A stretch of 64,000 bases of DNA from Salinilacustrithrix flava (GCF_041228405.1 NZ_CP133888.1:2480001-2544000); one strand, 5' to 3'; numbered from the stretch's first letter, positions 1-8,715 are shown. Numbers and translations: made by a program. Notes: generated from the sequence alone by a model not told the origin.

Positions 1-197
1 GTGGTCCACTCGTGCTCGCCGTTGCGGTTGTGCCCGTCGAAGGTGGCCCCGACCGTCGGCCCGTCGTGGCCCTCGTGCCACTCGCAGGCGTGGCACTCCT
101 CGGACCACTCGCCCATGCGGGTGACGTCGGAGATGGCGGCGTAGACCGCTTCAGGGGAGGCGGCGATGTCGCGGGAGATCTGGATCGTGTCGGCCAT
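1..197 (-). CDS. SRPBCC-family protein (partial, N-terminal part)
   Basis: Only the first 65 codons lie in the window; the gene runs off its left edge. The start is the ATG at 197. The beginning MADTIQISRDIAASPEAVYAAISDVTRMGEWS is the usual opening of SRPBCC/polyketide-cyclase-like proteins: a first beta strand, then the SPEAVYAAISDVTRMGEWS helix segment that starts the ligand-binding cavity. The family binds hydrophobic ligands in a helix-grip fold; the ligand cannot be told here. It lies 35 bp downstream of adenosine deaminase on the same strand, so it could be co-transcribed with it. Family assignment is fairly firm, function unknown. Confidence 0.7.
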   Translation of the reverse strand, partial: MADTIQISRDIAASPEAVYAAISDVTRMGEWSEECHACEWHEGHDGPTVGATFDGHNRNGEHEWT

Positions 198-232
198 GGC
201 GGAGAGTCCACCACATGGTCATGCCCACATGG

Positions 233-1324
233 TCAAGCCGATTCGAGCGACCGGGCCTGGAGCGATGCGTAGCCGGGCTTGATGATCTCGTTGATGATCC
301 GCAGGCGCTTGTCGAAGGGCCAGAACGCGCTCTTCATGGCGTTCACGGTGAACCACTGCAGGTCGGTCCAGCCGTAGCCGAAGGTCTCGCACAGGGCGTG
401 CATCTCGCTCGACATGGTCACGTCGCTCATGAGCCGGTTGTCGGTGTTGACGGTGACCCGGAACCGCAGGCGGGTGAGCAGGTCGATCGGGTGCTGGGAC
501 AGCTCGTCCACCACGCCCGTGTGCACGTTCGACGTCGGGCACATCTCGAGCGGCACGCGCCGGTCGCGGACGAAGGACGCGAGCTCGCCGAGCTTGACCG
601 AGCCGTCGGGCTGGACCTCGATGTCGTCGACGATGCGCACGCCGTGCCCGAGCCGCTCGGCCCCGCAGATCTGGATGGCCTCCCAGATGGAGGGCAGGCC
701 GAACGCCTCGCCGGCGTGGATGGTGATGTGGTGGTTGGCGGCGGCGATGGTGCGGAACGCGTCGAGGTGGCGGGTGGGCGGGTGCCCGGCCTCGCTGCCG
801 GCGATGTCGAAGCCGACCACGCCGGCATCCCGGTGGCGCAGCGTGAGCTCGGCGATCTCCGAGGAGTTGGCCGCCGTGCGCATCGCGGTGAGGAGCAGCC
901 CGATCTGGATGCGGCCCTGGGCGGTCACCTGCTGGAACCCGGCGAGCACGGACTCGACGATCTGGTCCAGCTCCATGCCGCCGTCGAGGTGCAGCTCGGG
1001 TGCGAAGCGGACCTCGGCGTAGACCACGCCGTCGTCGGCGAGGTCCTCGGCGCACTCGGCTGCGACGCGGGTGAGCGCCTCGGGGGTCTGCATGACCCCG
1101 ACCGTGTGCTGGAACGGCTCCAGGTAGCGGGGCAGGCTGCGCCGTGCGGCGCCCTCGACGAACCAGGCGGCCAGCTCCTCGGGGTCGGTGGTCGGCAGGT
1201 CCGTGTAGCCCTGCTCGGCGGCCAGCTCGATCACCGTCGCCGGCCGCAGCCCTCCGTCGAGGTGGTCGTGCAGGAGGACCTTCGGGGCCTGCTTGATCAG
1301 CTCGAGCGTGGGGGTGTTCGGCAT
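233..1324 (-). CDS. add: Adenosine deaminase
   Basis: This 363-residue protein hydrolyses adenosine (and deoxyadenosine) to inosine in cytoplasmic purine salvage. It carries the metal-dependent amidohydrolase signature: HDH at residues 19-21 (zinc ligands), a HAGE motif near residue 203 with the catalytic Glu, the CPTSN segment, and a VNTDN motif. The last is TDN rather than the TDD of classical enzymes, a form I believe is common in actinobacterial ADAs. Length is normal for the family. A TAGCGT hexamer at 1331-1336 lies 6 nt before the ATG, so the message is probably leaderless. It sits beside a nucleoside uptake operon but has its own promoter, divergent from the PGPGW gene. Confidence 0.93.
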   Translation of the reverse strand: MPNTPTLELIKQAPKVLLHDHLDGGLRPATVIELAAEQGYTDLPTTDPEELAAWFVEGAARRSLPRYLEPFQHTVGVMQTPEALTRVAAECAEDLADDGVVYAEVRFAPELHLDGGMELDQIVESVLAGFQQVTAQGRIQIGLLLTAMRTAANSSEIAELTLRHRDAGVVGFDIAGSEAGHPPTRHLDAFRTIAAANHHITIHAGEAFGLPSIWEAIQICGAERLGHGVRIVDDIEVQPDGSVKLGELASFVRDRRVPLEMCPTSNVHTGVVDELSQHPIDLLTRLRFRVTVNTDNRLMSDVTMSSEMHALCETFGYGWTDLQWFTVNAMKSAFWPFDKRLRIINEIIKPGYASLQARSLESA

Positions 1325-1330
1325 GCGCTG

Positions 1331-1357
1331 ACGCTACCGGTTGCCCCGCCGTACGAT
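1331..1357. promoter_or_regulatory. Divergent -10 elements for add and the PGPGW gene
   Basis: The 39-bp gap between the two divergent start codons holds two -10-like hexamers. TAGCGT on the minus strand (1331-1336) lies 6 nt from the add ATG. TACGAT on the plus strand (1352-1357) lies 6 nt from the PGPGW ATG. Neither gene has a Shine-Dalgarno sequence. This spacing is what leaderless actinobacterial promoters look like. No clear -35 boxes are seen. Confidence 0.5.
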
Positions 1358-1363
1358 CTGTCG

Positions 1364-1747
1364 ATGCCCGAGAGCTCGGAGTCCCGCTTCGTCGCCGTCG
1401 TCCGCTTCGCCTTCCGCTCCTCGAAGCGGATCGCGGTCACCGTGATCGGCGCGGCCCTGGTGCTCGCCGGCATCGCCATGCTGGTGCTGCCCGGTCCCGG
1501 CATCCTCGTGGTCGTGGCCGGCTTCGCCGTGCTCGGCACCGAGTACGCCTGGGCCGCCGCCGCGCTCGACCGCACGAAGGCCACCGCAGAGCGCGCCGGT
1601 CAGATGGCCAAGGGTGCGGCCGGCTCCTCGGTCCGGGTGGCCAAGGGTGCAGCCGTCAGCACGGGCCGAGCGGCACGAGGTGCCGCGGGCGGGGCCGCCG
1701 GTCGCCTGCGCCGACGTGGGGGCACGGGCGGCGTCGGCGACATCTGA
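1364..1747 (+). CDS. PGPGW-type small transmembrane protein
   Basis: A 127-residue membrane protein. After a basic N-terminus (about residues 1-22) come two hydrophobic segments (about 23-42 and 44-63) joined by LVLPGPGIL, the motif that names the PGPGW family. The C-terminal half is an Ala/Gly/Lys/Arg-rich tail with repeated AKGAA/GRAARGAA units that is probably cytoplasmic and disordered. The family is widespread in Actinobacteria and has no established function. The ATG at 1364 is chosen because the hydrophobic core starts soon after and a TACGAT -10 lies 6 nt upstream; a longer in-frame extension upstream is antisense to add. It converges on deoA. Confidence 0.8.
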   Translation: MPESSESRFVAVVRFAFRSSKRIAVTVIGAALVLAGIAMLVLPGPGILVVVAGFAVLGTEYAWAAAALDRTKATAERAGQMAKGAAGSSVRVAKGAAVSTGRAARGAAGGAAGRLRRRGGTGGVGDI

Positions 1748-1758
1748 GCCCCATCCCT

Positions 1759-1813
1759 CACCGTTCTGGGCCGCGGTGCGCGCAGGAGGCGTGGGGGGCC
1801 GCCCGGAACGGTG
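1759..1813. repeat. Palindromic intergenic repeat, family B copy 1 (terminator-like)
   Basis: This 55-bp element lies between convergent genes. Its ends pair as CACCGTTCTGGGC with GCCCGGAACGGTG, 13 bp with a single G-T wobble. The reverse complement is clearly homologous to 18499-18555. Its position suggests a bidirectional transcription terminator for the PGPGW gene and deoA. Confidence 0.65.
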
Positions 1814-1823
1814 CAGGCACCGA

Positions 1824-3098
1824 TCAGGTGATGCGGTCGGCGATGAGGGGTCGTGGCTCGACCCGCTCGTCGCCGATGTCGATGGCTCCTTCGAGGGCGG
1901 CGAGCGCGCCGGCGAAGCGATCGGGGTCGTCGGCGTGCAGCACGAGCACCGGGTCGCCGGCGGACACGCGCTCGCCGACCTTGGCCTCGACCAGGGCACC
2001 GGCGCCGAAGGACACCGCGTCCTCCTTGCGGGCCCGTCCGGCACCGAGTCGCCAGACGGCGATGCCGACGGCCTTGCAGTCCATGCGCTGCAGCCACCCG
2101 TCCCGCTCGGCGGCGACGACGTGGGTGTGCGCGGACGTGGGCAGCGCCACGGACAGGTCGCCGCCCTGGGCCGCCACGATCCGCTCGAAGACCTCCATGG
2201 CCCGCCCGTCGTCGAGCACCGGCTCGGGGTCGGTGTCGATGCCCGCGAGGGCGAGCATCTCCCGAGCCAGGGCCAGGGTGAGCTCGCGCACGTCGGCGGG
2301 TCCGCCGCCGGCGAGCACGTCCAGGGACTCCTGCACCTCGAGGGCGTTGCCGGCGGCCCGGCCGAGGGGCTGGTCCATGTCGGTGAGCAGGGCGACCGTG
2401 TCGACGCCGTTCCCGTTGCCGATGCCCACCATGGTCTCGGCCAGCACGCGCGTGGCGGCGTCGTCGCCGAGGAACGAGCCCGAGCCGAGCTTCACGTCGA
2501 GCACGAGGCCGCTGGTGCCCTCGGCGATCTTCTTCGACATGATCGAGCTGGCGATGAGCGGGATGGACTCCACGGTGGCGGTGACGTCGCGCAGGGCGTA
2601 GAGCTTTCGGTCGGCCGGCGCGATGTCGCCGCTGGCGCCGGCGATGACGCCGCCGACGTCGGCCAGGACCTGCCGGTACCGGTCGGCGGGCAGCACCGAC
2701 TGGAACCCGGCGATGGCCTCGAGCTTGTCGAGGGTGCCGCCGGTGTGCCCCAGGCCCCGGCCGGCGAGCTGGGGGACGGCGGCCCCGCACGCGGCGACGA
2801 GGGGGACCAGGATCAGGGAGATCTTGTCGCCGACGCCGCCGGTGGAGTGCTTGTCGACGGTGGGACGGTCGAGGAACGACAGGTCGGCGCGCTCGCCGGT
2901 GTCGATCATGGCGGCCGTCCACGTCGCCAGCTCGTCGGGCTCCATGCCCCGCCACACGATGGCCATCAGCAGCGCGGCCGCCTGCTCGTCGGCGATGGTG
3001 CCGGCCGTGTAGCCGTCGATGAAGAAGCGGATCTGCTCGTCGTCGAGCCGGCCGCCGTCGCGCTTGGTGCGCAGCACGTCGAGGATGTCGGTTGCCAT
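1824..3098 (-). CDS. deoA: Thymidine / pyrimidine-nucleoside phosphorylase
   Basis: This 424-residue enzyme catalyses phosphorolysis of thymidine (possibly uridine) to base plus (deoxy)ribose-1-phosphate. It shows the family N-terminal helical domain and the conserved DKHSTGGVGDKISL segment near residues 83-96, which binds phosphate, followed by GLGHTGGTLDKLE. The C-terminal alpha/beta domain ends near LEGAIDIGDERVEPRPLI. The start MATDILDVLRTKRDGG at 3098 is chosen because homologues begin there; the longer in-frame extension is only overlap with cdd. The TGA of cdd and this ATG overlap by one base (TGATG), so the two are translationally coupled at the end of the nucleoside transporter operon. 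Confidence 0.93.
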   Translation of the reverse strand: MATDILDVLRTKRDGGRLDDEQIRFFIDGYTAGTIADEQAAALLMAIVWRGMEPDELATWTAAMIDTGERADLSFLDRPTVDKHSTGGVGDKISLILVPLVAACGAAVPQLAGRGLGHTGGTLDKLEAIAGFQSVLPADRYRQVLADVGGVIAGASGDIAPADRKLYALRDVTATVESIPLIASSIMSKKIAEGTSGLVLDVKLGSGSFLGDDAATRVLAETMVGIGNGNGVDTVALLTDMDQPLGRAAGNALEVQESLDVLAGGGPADVRELTLALAREMLALAGIDTDPEPVLDDGRAMEVFERIVAAQGGDLSVALPTSAHTHVVAAERDGWLQRMDCKAVGIAVWRLGAGRARKEDAVSFGAGALVEAKVGERVSAGDPVLVLHADDPDRFAGALAALEGAIDIGDERVEPRPLIADRIT

Positions 3099-3484
3099 CA
3101 GGTGAGGTCCTCGGGTCCGAAGGCGTCGGGCAGCCAGCCGTCCATGGGCCGCTCGTTGAGGGGCATGGGGCCGCCGCCCATCTCGTGCAGCAGCTGGCGG
3201 CACCGCCCGCAGGCCGACAGGTCGTTGCCGTCGGGGTCGGTGACCGCGACCGCGACGAGGTCGCCTCGTCCGCGACCACCGGCGACGAGGACGCCCACGA
3301 GGGCGGTCTCGGCGCAGATGCCGACGGTGTAGCTGGCGTTCTCGACGTTGGCCGCGCTGATGGTTGAACCGTCGGCCAGCAGCGCCGCGGCGCCGACCGG
3401 GAAGCCCGAGTAGGGCGAGTACGAGCGCCGGGCCGCCTCGGCCGCGGCCGCCCGCAGGGCGACCCAGTCCGGGGTCGGGCTCAT
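3098..3484 (-). CDS. cdd: Cytidine deaminase
   Basis: A 128-residue zinc enzyme converting (deoxy)cytidine to (deoxy)uridine. Conserved features are SYSPYSGFPVGAALL near residues 21-35, the CAETAL motif (Cys zinc ligand and catalytic Glu), and CGRCRQ, giving the other two Cys ligands. This is the tetrameric small CDA form. The ATG at 3484 overlaps the stop of the upstream permease by 4 bp (ATGA), and its stop overlaps the start of deoA. Uptake, deamination and phosphorolysis of pyrimidine nucleosides are therefore encoded in one transcript. Confidence 0.94.
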   Translation of the reverse strand: MSPTPDWVALRAAAAEAARRSYSPYSGFPVGAAALLADGSTISAANVENASYTVGICAETALVGVLVAGGRGRGDLVAVAVTDPDGNDLSACGRCRQLLHEMGGGPMPLNERPMDGWLPDAFGPEDLT

Positions 3485-4761
3485 CCGCCGGACCGGTACA
3501 CCTGGCCGTTGGCCGCCGGGACCCGGGGGCGCCCGACGAGGCCGGCCACCACGACGATGGTCACGACGTAGGGCGCCATGAGCAGGAACTCCGACGGGAT
3601 CGGGGTGTCGAGCAGGGCGAGGTAGTCGTTGAGCTGCTCGGAGAAGCCGAAGATGAGCGCGGCGATGAGGGCGCCCACGGGGTGCCAGCGACCGAAGATC
3701 ATGGCGGCCAGGGCGATGAAGCCCTTGCCGTTGGTCATGTTCTGGTCGAAGCGACCGGCCGACCCGAGCGTGAACCAGGCGCCGCCGATGCCGGCCACCA
3801 TGCCGCCGAGGATGACGTTGCGGTAGCGGATGAAGTGCACGCTGATGCCGACGGTGTCGGCGGCCCGGGGGTGCTCGCCGACGGAGCGGACCCGCAGGCC
3901 CCACCGGGTGTTGAACAGCGCCCAGGCCAGGAACGCCACCAGGCCGAACATGACGAACCCGAAGACGTTCTGGCTGAACAGCAGGGGTCCGAGGAACGGG
4001 ATCTCCACCAGCAGCGGGATCTCGAAGGGACGGAACGTGCCGGGCTGGTTGAGGTGGGAGTACTCCACCAGGACGCGCACCGTCAGGTAGCTGGTGAGCC
4101 CGAGGGCGAAGATGTTGATGAACGTGCCGCCCACGATCTGGTCGACCTCGTAGCGGATGCTGATCACGGCGTGGATGGCCCCGAACAGCGCGCCGGTGAG
4201 GATGCCGCACAGCAGGCCGATCCAGAGGCTCCCGGTGGCGCTTGCGGTGATCGCGGCCCCGAACGCTGCGGCCAGCATCATGCCCTCGATGGCGATGTTG
4301 ATGACGCCGGTGCGCTCGCACAGCAGGCCGGCGATGGCCCCGAGGGCGATCGGCGTGGCTCGCTGCACCGAACCGGCGATGAGGCCGTAGAACGCGCCGG
4401 TGCCGTCCCGCGCCGCCCAGATCACGAGGGCGAGGGCGAACAGGCCCAGCGCGCCGCCGAAGAACACGGTGATCTTGGGGTCGACGACCTGGAGGGCCCG
4501 CACGCCGAGGGCGATGGCGCCGAACCCGAGGACGAAGGCCGCGATCTGGGTGGGCAGCTCGACGTCGGGGATGGTGTCGACGCCACGGGGGTTCATCAGC
4601 AACGTGGACACCTGGTCCGACGTGGCGGTGAGGCCGAACAGGAGGATGGCCGCCACGCCGGCGAGGAAGCACAGGCCGGCGACGGTGAGCGCGTGGCGGC
4701 GGGCGCCGGTGTCCTCGACGACGTCGTCGCGGGGCGCGGGGGCGGTGGTCACGGAGGTCAT
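3481..4761 (-). CDS. Nucleoside ABC transporter permease (second subunit)
   Basis: This 426-residue integral membrane protein belongs to the BPD_transp_2 (RbsC/LivH-like) permease family. After a short Pro/Ala cytoplasmic N-terminus it has a run of hydrophobic helices and the conserved region ERTGVINIAIEGMM, typical of the permease partners of BMP-type lipoproteins (YufQ/NupQ-like). It ends with GLVGRPRVPAANGQVYR, conserved in this group. It is joined by 4-bp overlaps to the other permease upstream and to cdd downstream. With the ATPase and lipoprotein it should form a purine/pyrimidine nucleoside importer; substrate is inferred from family and from the linked cdd and deoA. Confidence 0.88.
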   Translation of the reverse strand: MTSVTTAPAPRDDVVEDTGARRHALTVAGLCFLAGVAAILLFGLTATSDQVSTLLMNPRGVDTIPDVELPTQIAAFVLGFGAIALGVRALQVVDPKITVFFGGALGLFALALVIWAARDGTGAFYGLIAGSVQRATPIALGAIAGLLCERTGVINIAIEGMMLAAAFGAAITASATGSLWIGLLCGILTGALFGAIHAVISIRYEVDQIVGGTFINIFALGLTSYLTVRVLVEYSHLNQPGTFRPFEIPLLVEIPFLGPLLFSQNVFGFVMFGLVAFLAWALFNTRWGLRVRSVGEHPRAADTVGISVHFIRYRNVILGGMVAGIGGAWFTLGSAGRFDQNMTNGKGFIALAAMIFGRWHPVGALIAALIFGFSEQLNDYLALLDTPIPSEFLLMAPYVVTIVVVAGLVGRPRVPAANGQVYRSGG

Positions 4762-5999
4762 TGGGCTCCCCAGCCGGCGCTGAACCGCTGCCCGGCGCCG
4801 AGGCGGGTCTCCTTGACCCGCCAGACCGTCCGCACGATGGCCGGCGCGGCGACGAAGAGGATGATCAGCGCCTGGATGACGAAGATGATGTCGATGGGCG
4901 TGGAGGTCTGGGCCTGCATGCCGGTGGACCCGGCCTGGAGCGCACCGAAGAGCAGACCGGCACCGACGACGCCGATCGGGCTGGCCCGGCCCAGCAGGGC
5001 CAGGGCGATGGCGTCGAAGCCGACGCTGGCGAAGAAGCCGCCGGTGAGGCGCGGGGTGCTGCCGAGCAGGATCGTCGTGCCGCCGAGGCCGGCCAGGCCG
5101 CCGGCGATGCCCATGGACAGCACCGTGGTGGCCGCCACCCCCATGCCGGCGTAGCGGGCGGCGTGGGGGTTGGCGCCCACGGCCCGCATCCGGAACCCGA
5201 TCGTGGTGCGCTGCAGCAGCCACCAGGCGCCCCAGGCGACGAGCAGGGCGAGGAGGAAGCCCAGGTGGACCCGGAAGGAGTCGATCGGTTCTGGCAGTCG
5301 CACAGATGCGGGCATCTCGGGGCTGATCGGGTCGCTGCGGCCCGGGCGCCGGAACGTGTCGGTGGACAGCGCGTAGTCCAGCAACCGCAGCGCGACGAAG
5401 TTCAGCATGATCGAGGTGATGACCTCGTGGGCACCGGTGCGGGCCTTGAGGAACCCGACGATGCCGCCCCACACCGCGCCGCCGATGACGCCGGCCACCA
5501 GGGCCAGCGGGAGGTGCACGACCTGGGGGAGGTCGAAGGTGATCCCGATCCAGGCGGCGGCCATCGCGCCCACGATGAGCTGCCCGGCGCCGCCGATGTT
5601 GAACATGCCGGCCTTGAACGCCAGCGCGACGGAGAGGCCGACGAGGATCAGGGGCGTGGACTGCACGAGCGTGCGGGCAAGGGCCCGCTGGCTGCCCAAC
5701 GAGGAGTCGAACAAGGCCCGGTAGCTGGTGGCGATGAGGTCCCAGGAGTCCGCCAGCGCGGTGCCGGGAGCCGAGAAGAACGAGCCCCACGCCTCGAGCG
5801 TGGTGGGGTCGGTGAAGACGATGATGAGCGCACCGACGATGAGCGCCGTGAGGATGGCGAGCAGCGGGCCGATCAGGCCCAGGGCCACCTCGCGGAGGGC
5901 GCCGGCGACGCCGGGCTGGCGTTCGTGCGGCGCACCGGCGAGCGGGTCGTCCACGTCCGGCGGCGGGGCCGCGGGTGCCTCGGCCGGCGGGGCGGTCAT
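4758..5999 (-). CDS. Nucleoside ABC transporter permease (first subunit)
   Basis: A 413-residue permease of the same RbsC/LivH-like family (YufP/NupP-like). The N-terminal 35 residues are Pro/Ala/Asp-rich; hydrophobic segments follow, with the conserved ALAFKAGMFNIGGAGQL motif that corresponds to the permease signature facing the ATPase. The 4-bp overlaps (ATGA) with the ATPase upstream and the second permease downstream show an operon. Start and stop are unambiguous. It should make a heterodimeric pore with the downstream permease. Confidence 0.88.
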   Translation of the reverse strand: MTAPPAEAPAAPPPDVDDPLAGAPHERQPGVAGALREVALGLIGPLLAILTALIVGALIIVFTDPTTLEAWGSFFSAPGTALADSWDLIATSYRALFDSSLGSQRALARTLVQSTPLILVGLSVALAFKAGMFNIGGAGQLIVGAMAAAWIGITFDLPQVVHLPLALVAGVIGGAVWGGIVGFLKARTGAHEVITSIMLNFVALRLLDYALSTDTFRRPGRSDPISPEMPASVRLPEPIDSFRVHLGFLLALLVAWGAWWLLQRTTIGFRMRAVGANPHAARYAGMGVAATTVLSMGIAGGLAGLGGTTILLGSTPRLTGGFFASVGFDAIALALLGRASPIGVVGAGLLFGALQAGSTGMQAQTSTPIDIIFVIQALIILFVAAPAIVRTVWRVKETRLGAGQRFSAGWGAQ

Positions 6000-7501
6000 G
6001 CCCGCGCTCCGGCCATGAGCATGCCGACGGAGTCGCGGGTGGCCTCGTCGCCGCTGACCTCGCCGATGACGCCCCCGCGGTACATGACGATGACCCGGTC
6101 GGCGAGTGCGAGCACCTCGTCGAGCTCGGAGGAGTTGAGGAGCACGGCGAGCCCCTGGTCGCGGGCCTCGACGATGCGGTGGTGGATGTACTGGATCGAT
6201 CCCACGTCGAGGCCTCGGGTCGGCTGGCTCAGCACGAGGAGCCGCTCGGTGTGCGACATCTCACGTCCCACGATCACCTTCTGCTGGTTGCCGCCCGACA
6301 GCGTGCCGACGGCGGCGTCGATGGACGACGTGCGGATGTCGAAGTCCTGGACGAGGCGCTCGGCGTTCTCCCGGATCGCCCGGCGGTCCATGCGGATGCC
6401 CCGAGAGTACGGCGACCGCCCGGTGAGGTTCAGGACCAGGTTGTCCGACACCGGGAACGACGAGATCAGGCCGTCGCGCTGGCGGTCCTCGGGGACGTGG
6501 GCGACGCCGAGCTCCACCATGCGAGCCGGGTTCGCCCCGGTGACGTCGGCGCCGTCCAGCTCGACCCGGCCGGCGGTCGGGCGCCGCAGACCCACGATGG
6601 CGGACACGAGCTCGGACTGGCCGTTGCCCTGCACGCCGGCGATGGCCACGATCTCCCCAGCCCGAACGTCGAAGGACACGTCGGCCACGGCCAGCTGGTC
6701 GCGCTCGTCGCGCACCCGCAGGTCCGAGACCTGGAGCACGACGTCGGTGGGGGAGGCGGCGCTGCGGTCGACCACGAGCTGGACGTCGCGGCCGACCATG
6801 GCGGTGGCCAGCTCCTGCTCGTCGCTCTCGTCGGGGGTGGTGGTGTCCACGACCCGGCCGCGGCGCAGGATCGTGATCGTGTCGGCGATGGCCCGCACCT
6901 CGCGCAGCTTGTGGGAGATGAAGATGACCGAGCGGCCCTCGTCGGCCAGGCGCCGGATGATCCCGAGCATGTCGTCGATCTCGGACGGGGTGAGCACGGC
7001 GGTGGGCTCGTCGAGGATGAGGCAGTCGGCCTCGCGGTAGAGCGCCTTGAGGATCTCGACCCGCTGCTGCACGCCGACGGGCAGGTCCTCCACCATCGCG
7101 TCGGGGTCCACGTCGAGGCCGTGGCGGGCGGACAGCTCGAGCACCCGGCGTCGGGCGGCGTCGCGGTCGAGCACCCCGGGTGCCGAGGTCGGCTCCACGC
7201 CGAGCATCACGTTCTCGGCGACGGTGAACACGGGCACGAGCATGAAGTGCTGGTGGACCATGCCGATCCCGGCGTCGATGGCGTCGGCGGGGGACGAGAA
7301 CGACGTCGGGACCCCGTCGAGCAGGACCTCGCCCTCGGTCTGGCGGTACAGGCCGAAGAGGACGTTCATCAGGGTGGACTTCCCGGCGCCGTTCTCGCCG
7401 AGGAGCGCATGCACCTGGCCGGGTTCGACCACGAGGTTCACGTCTTCGTTGGCGACCACGCCCGGGAAGCGCTTGGTGATCCCGCGCAGCTCGACCCGCA
7501 T
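5996..7501 (-). CDS. Nucleoside ABC transporter ATP-binding protein (tandem NBDs)
   Basis: This 501-residue protein has two fused ABC ATPase domains, as in the RbsA/YufO group. The first has Walker A GENGAGKST (about residues 35-43), a degenerate signature (VGVQQRVEILKAL) and Walker B LILDEPTAVL. The second has an altered Walker A (AGVQGNGQSE), typical for these tandem ATPases, and the signature LSGGNQQKVIVGREM. It energises the nucleoside importer. It lies 113 bp downstream of the lipoprotein gene, with two strong hairpins in the gap, and overlaps the permease gene by 4 bp. Confidence 0.9.
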   Translation of the reverse strand: MRVELRGITKRFPGVVANEDVNLVVEPGQVHALLGENGAGKSTLMNVLFGLYRQTEGEVLLDGVPTSFSSPADAIDAGIGMVHQHFMLVPVFTVAENVMLGVEPTSAPGVLDRDAARRRVLELSARHGLDVDPDAMVEDLPVGVQQRVEILKALYREADCLILDEPTAVLTPSEIDDMLGIIRRLADEGRSVIFISHKLREVRAIADTITILRRGRVVDTTTPDESDEQELATAMVGRDVQLVVDRSAASPTDVVLQVSDLRVRDERDQLAVADVSFDVRAGEIVAIAGVQGNGQSELVSAIVGLRRPTAGRVELDGADVTGANPARMVELGVAHVPEDRQRDGLISSFPVSDNLVLNLTGRSPYSRGIRMDRRAIRENAERLVQDFDIRTSSIDAAVGTLSGGNQQKVIVGREMSHTERLLVLSQPTRGLDVGSIQYIHHRIVEARDQGLAVLLNSSELDEVLALADRVIVMYRGGVIGEVSGDEATRDSVGMLMAGARA

Positions 7502-7539
7502 CGGACGGATGTCTAGCGCGTGGCGGGGTCCCGGACGCG

Positions 7540-7570
7540 CCAGAGGCCGGGTGCGGGACCCGGCCTCTGG
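7540..7570 (-). terminator. Strong hairpin between the lipoprotein and ATPase genes
   Basis: A perfect 13-bp stem (7540-7552 pairs with 7558-7570, 5-nt loop) lies inside the nucleoside transporter operon, after the lipoprotein gene and before the ATPase gene. There is no U-tract. In ABC operons such hairpins commonly stabilise the binding-protein mRNA or cause partial termination, so the lipoprotein is made in excess. Confidence 0.6.
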
Positions 7571-7586
7571 CTCACATCGTCGGCAT

Positions 7587-7605
7587 ACCGCCCGAACCGG
7601 GCGGT
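7587..7605 (-). terminator. Second hairpin after the lipoprotein gene
   Basis: An 8-bp perfect stem (ACCGCCCG with CGGGCGGT, 3-nt loop) immediately follows the lipoprotein stop codon. Together with the 7540-7570 hairpin it makes a double stem-loop in the 113-bp gap, consistent with attenuation or 3'-end protection of the lipoprotein message. Confidence 0.5.
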
Positions 7606-7614
7606 GCCGCCGGA

Positions 7615-8715
7615 CTACTCGAGGGTGGTGGCGATCGAACCGTCGATGATGCCGGCCCGGATCTCGTCCAGCTCGCTCTGCAGCTCGTCGGAGATGTCAC
7701 CTTCGAACTCGTTGAACGGGCCGAGCTCCACGCCGTCGTTCTCGAGCGTGCCGCTGTAGACGCCGCCCTCGAACTCGCCGTTGGCCGCGGCCGTCACGGC
7801 GTCGTACACCGACACGTCGAAGTTCTTCATGACGCTGGTCAGGAACAGGTCGCAGGCGTCGGCGACGGACTCGCAGCCGTCGGTGTCGACCCAGATCAGC
7901 TTGGCGTCGTCGCCGCCGGCGCGGATCGCCTCGACGGAGCCCTGGCCCACGGGACCGGCCACCGGGAGGATGATGTCGGCGCCCTGGTCGAGCAGCGACT
8001 CGGTGGTCTGGCGGCCCTTCGAGAGGTCCTCGAAGTCACCGGTGAACAGGCCGTCGTCGTCGGCGGTGTTCCAGCCCACGAGCTGCACGTCGGTGCCCTT
8101 CTGCTCGTTGTGGTACTCGATGCCGGCCTCGAAGCCCTTCATGAAGATGTTCACGGTGGGGATGTTGAGGCCGCCGTAGGTGCCGACGGTGCCGGTCTGG
8201 GTCTGGGCCGCAGCCACGTAGCCGGCCAAGAAGGCCGCCTGGTCGGTGGCGTAGGTCAGGCCGAGGACGTTCTCGTACTCGGTCTCGTAGGCGAAGTCGA
8301 CGATGGCGAAGTCCGTGTCGGTGTTCTCCTGGGCGGCCGCCTCGGTGGCGTCGCCCAGCAGGAAGCCGACGGTGACGATGAGGTCGCAGCCCTGGTCGAT
8401 GAGCGCCTGGATGTTGGGCTCGAAGTCGGCATCGCTCTGGGACTCGAGCACGACCGGCTCGAAGCCGATCTCCTCGGAGGCTTCGACGAGGCCGTTGTAG
8501 GCGTTCTCGTTGAAGGAGCGGTCGTCGACGCCACCGGTGTCGGTCACCTCGCAGGCCAGGAAGTCGCTGTCGGACCCCTCGCCACCGTCCGAGGTGTCGT
8601 CGGTCGCGTCTTCGGTGTCGTCAGTGGCCGTGTCGTCGTCGTCGCCGCACGCGGCGGCGACGAGGGACAGGCCGAGCAGCAGCGCGAGCAGCCGCATCCA
8701 GCGTCGGTTCAGCAC
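7615..8715 (-). CDS. BMP-family nucleoside-binding lipoprotein
   Basis: A 366-residue substrate-binding protein of the BMP/PnrA (Med) family, the extracytoplasmic receptor of the downstream nucleoside importer. The N-terminus MLNRRWMRLLALLLGLSLVAAAC is a lipoprotein signal with the lipid-anchored Cys in VAAAC, followed by an acidic DDDD/TDDT linker. Family features are DRSFNENAYNGL, LIDQGCDLIVTVGFL and the C-terminal GVELGPFNEF segment. I choose the GTG at 8715 because GGAGG lies about 9 nt upstream at the right spacing. The ATG at 8697 would leave the SD too far away, and the ATG at 8757 lies upstream of the SD. Confidence 0.9.
   Translation of the reverse strand: MLNRRWMRLLALLLGLSLVAAACGDDDDTATDDTEDATDDTSDGGEGSDSDFLACEVTDTGGVDDRSFNENAYNGLVEASEEIGFEPVVLESQSDADFEPNIQALIDQGCDLIVTVGFLLGDATEAAAQENTDTDFAIVDFAYETEYENVLGLTYATDQAAFLAGYVAAAQTQTGTVGTYGGLNIPTVNIFMKGFEAGIEYHNEQKGTDVQLVGWNTADDDGLFTGDFEDLSKGRQTTESLLDQGADIILPVAGPVGQGSVEAIRAGGDDAKLIWVDTDGCESVADACDLFLTSVMKNFDVSVYDAVTAAANGEFEGGVYSGTLENDGVELGPFNEFEGDISDELQSELDEIRAGIIDGSIATTLE

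Noticed and set aside
3364..5154. Long open frame on the plus strand opposite cdd and a permease (596 codons)
   Set aside because: Antisense shadow of real minus-strand genes; the translation is low-complexity Gly/Asp/Glu/Arg/His-rich, as expected from high-GC reverse frames.
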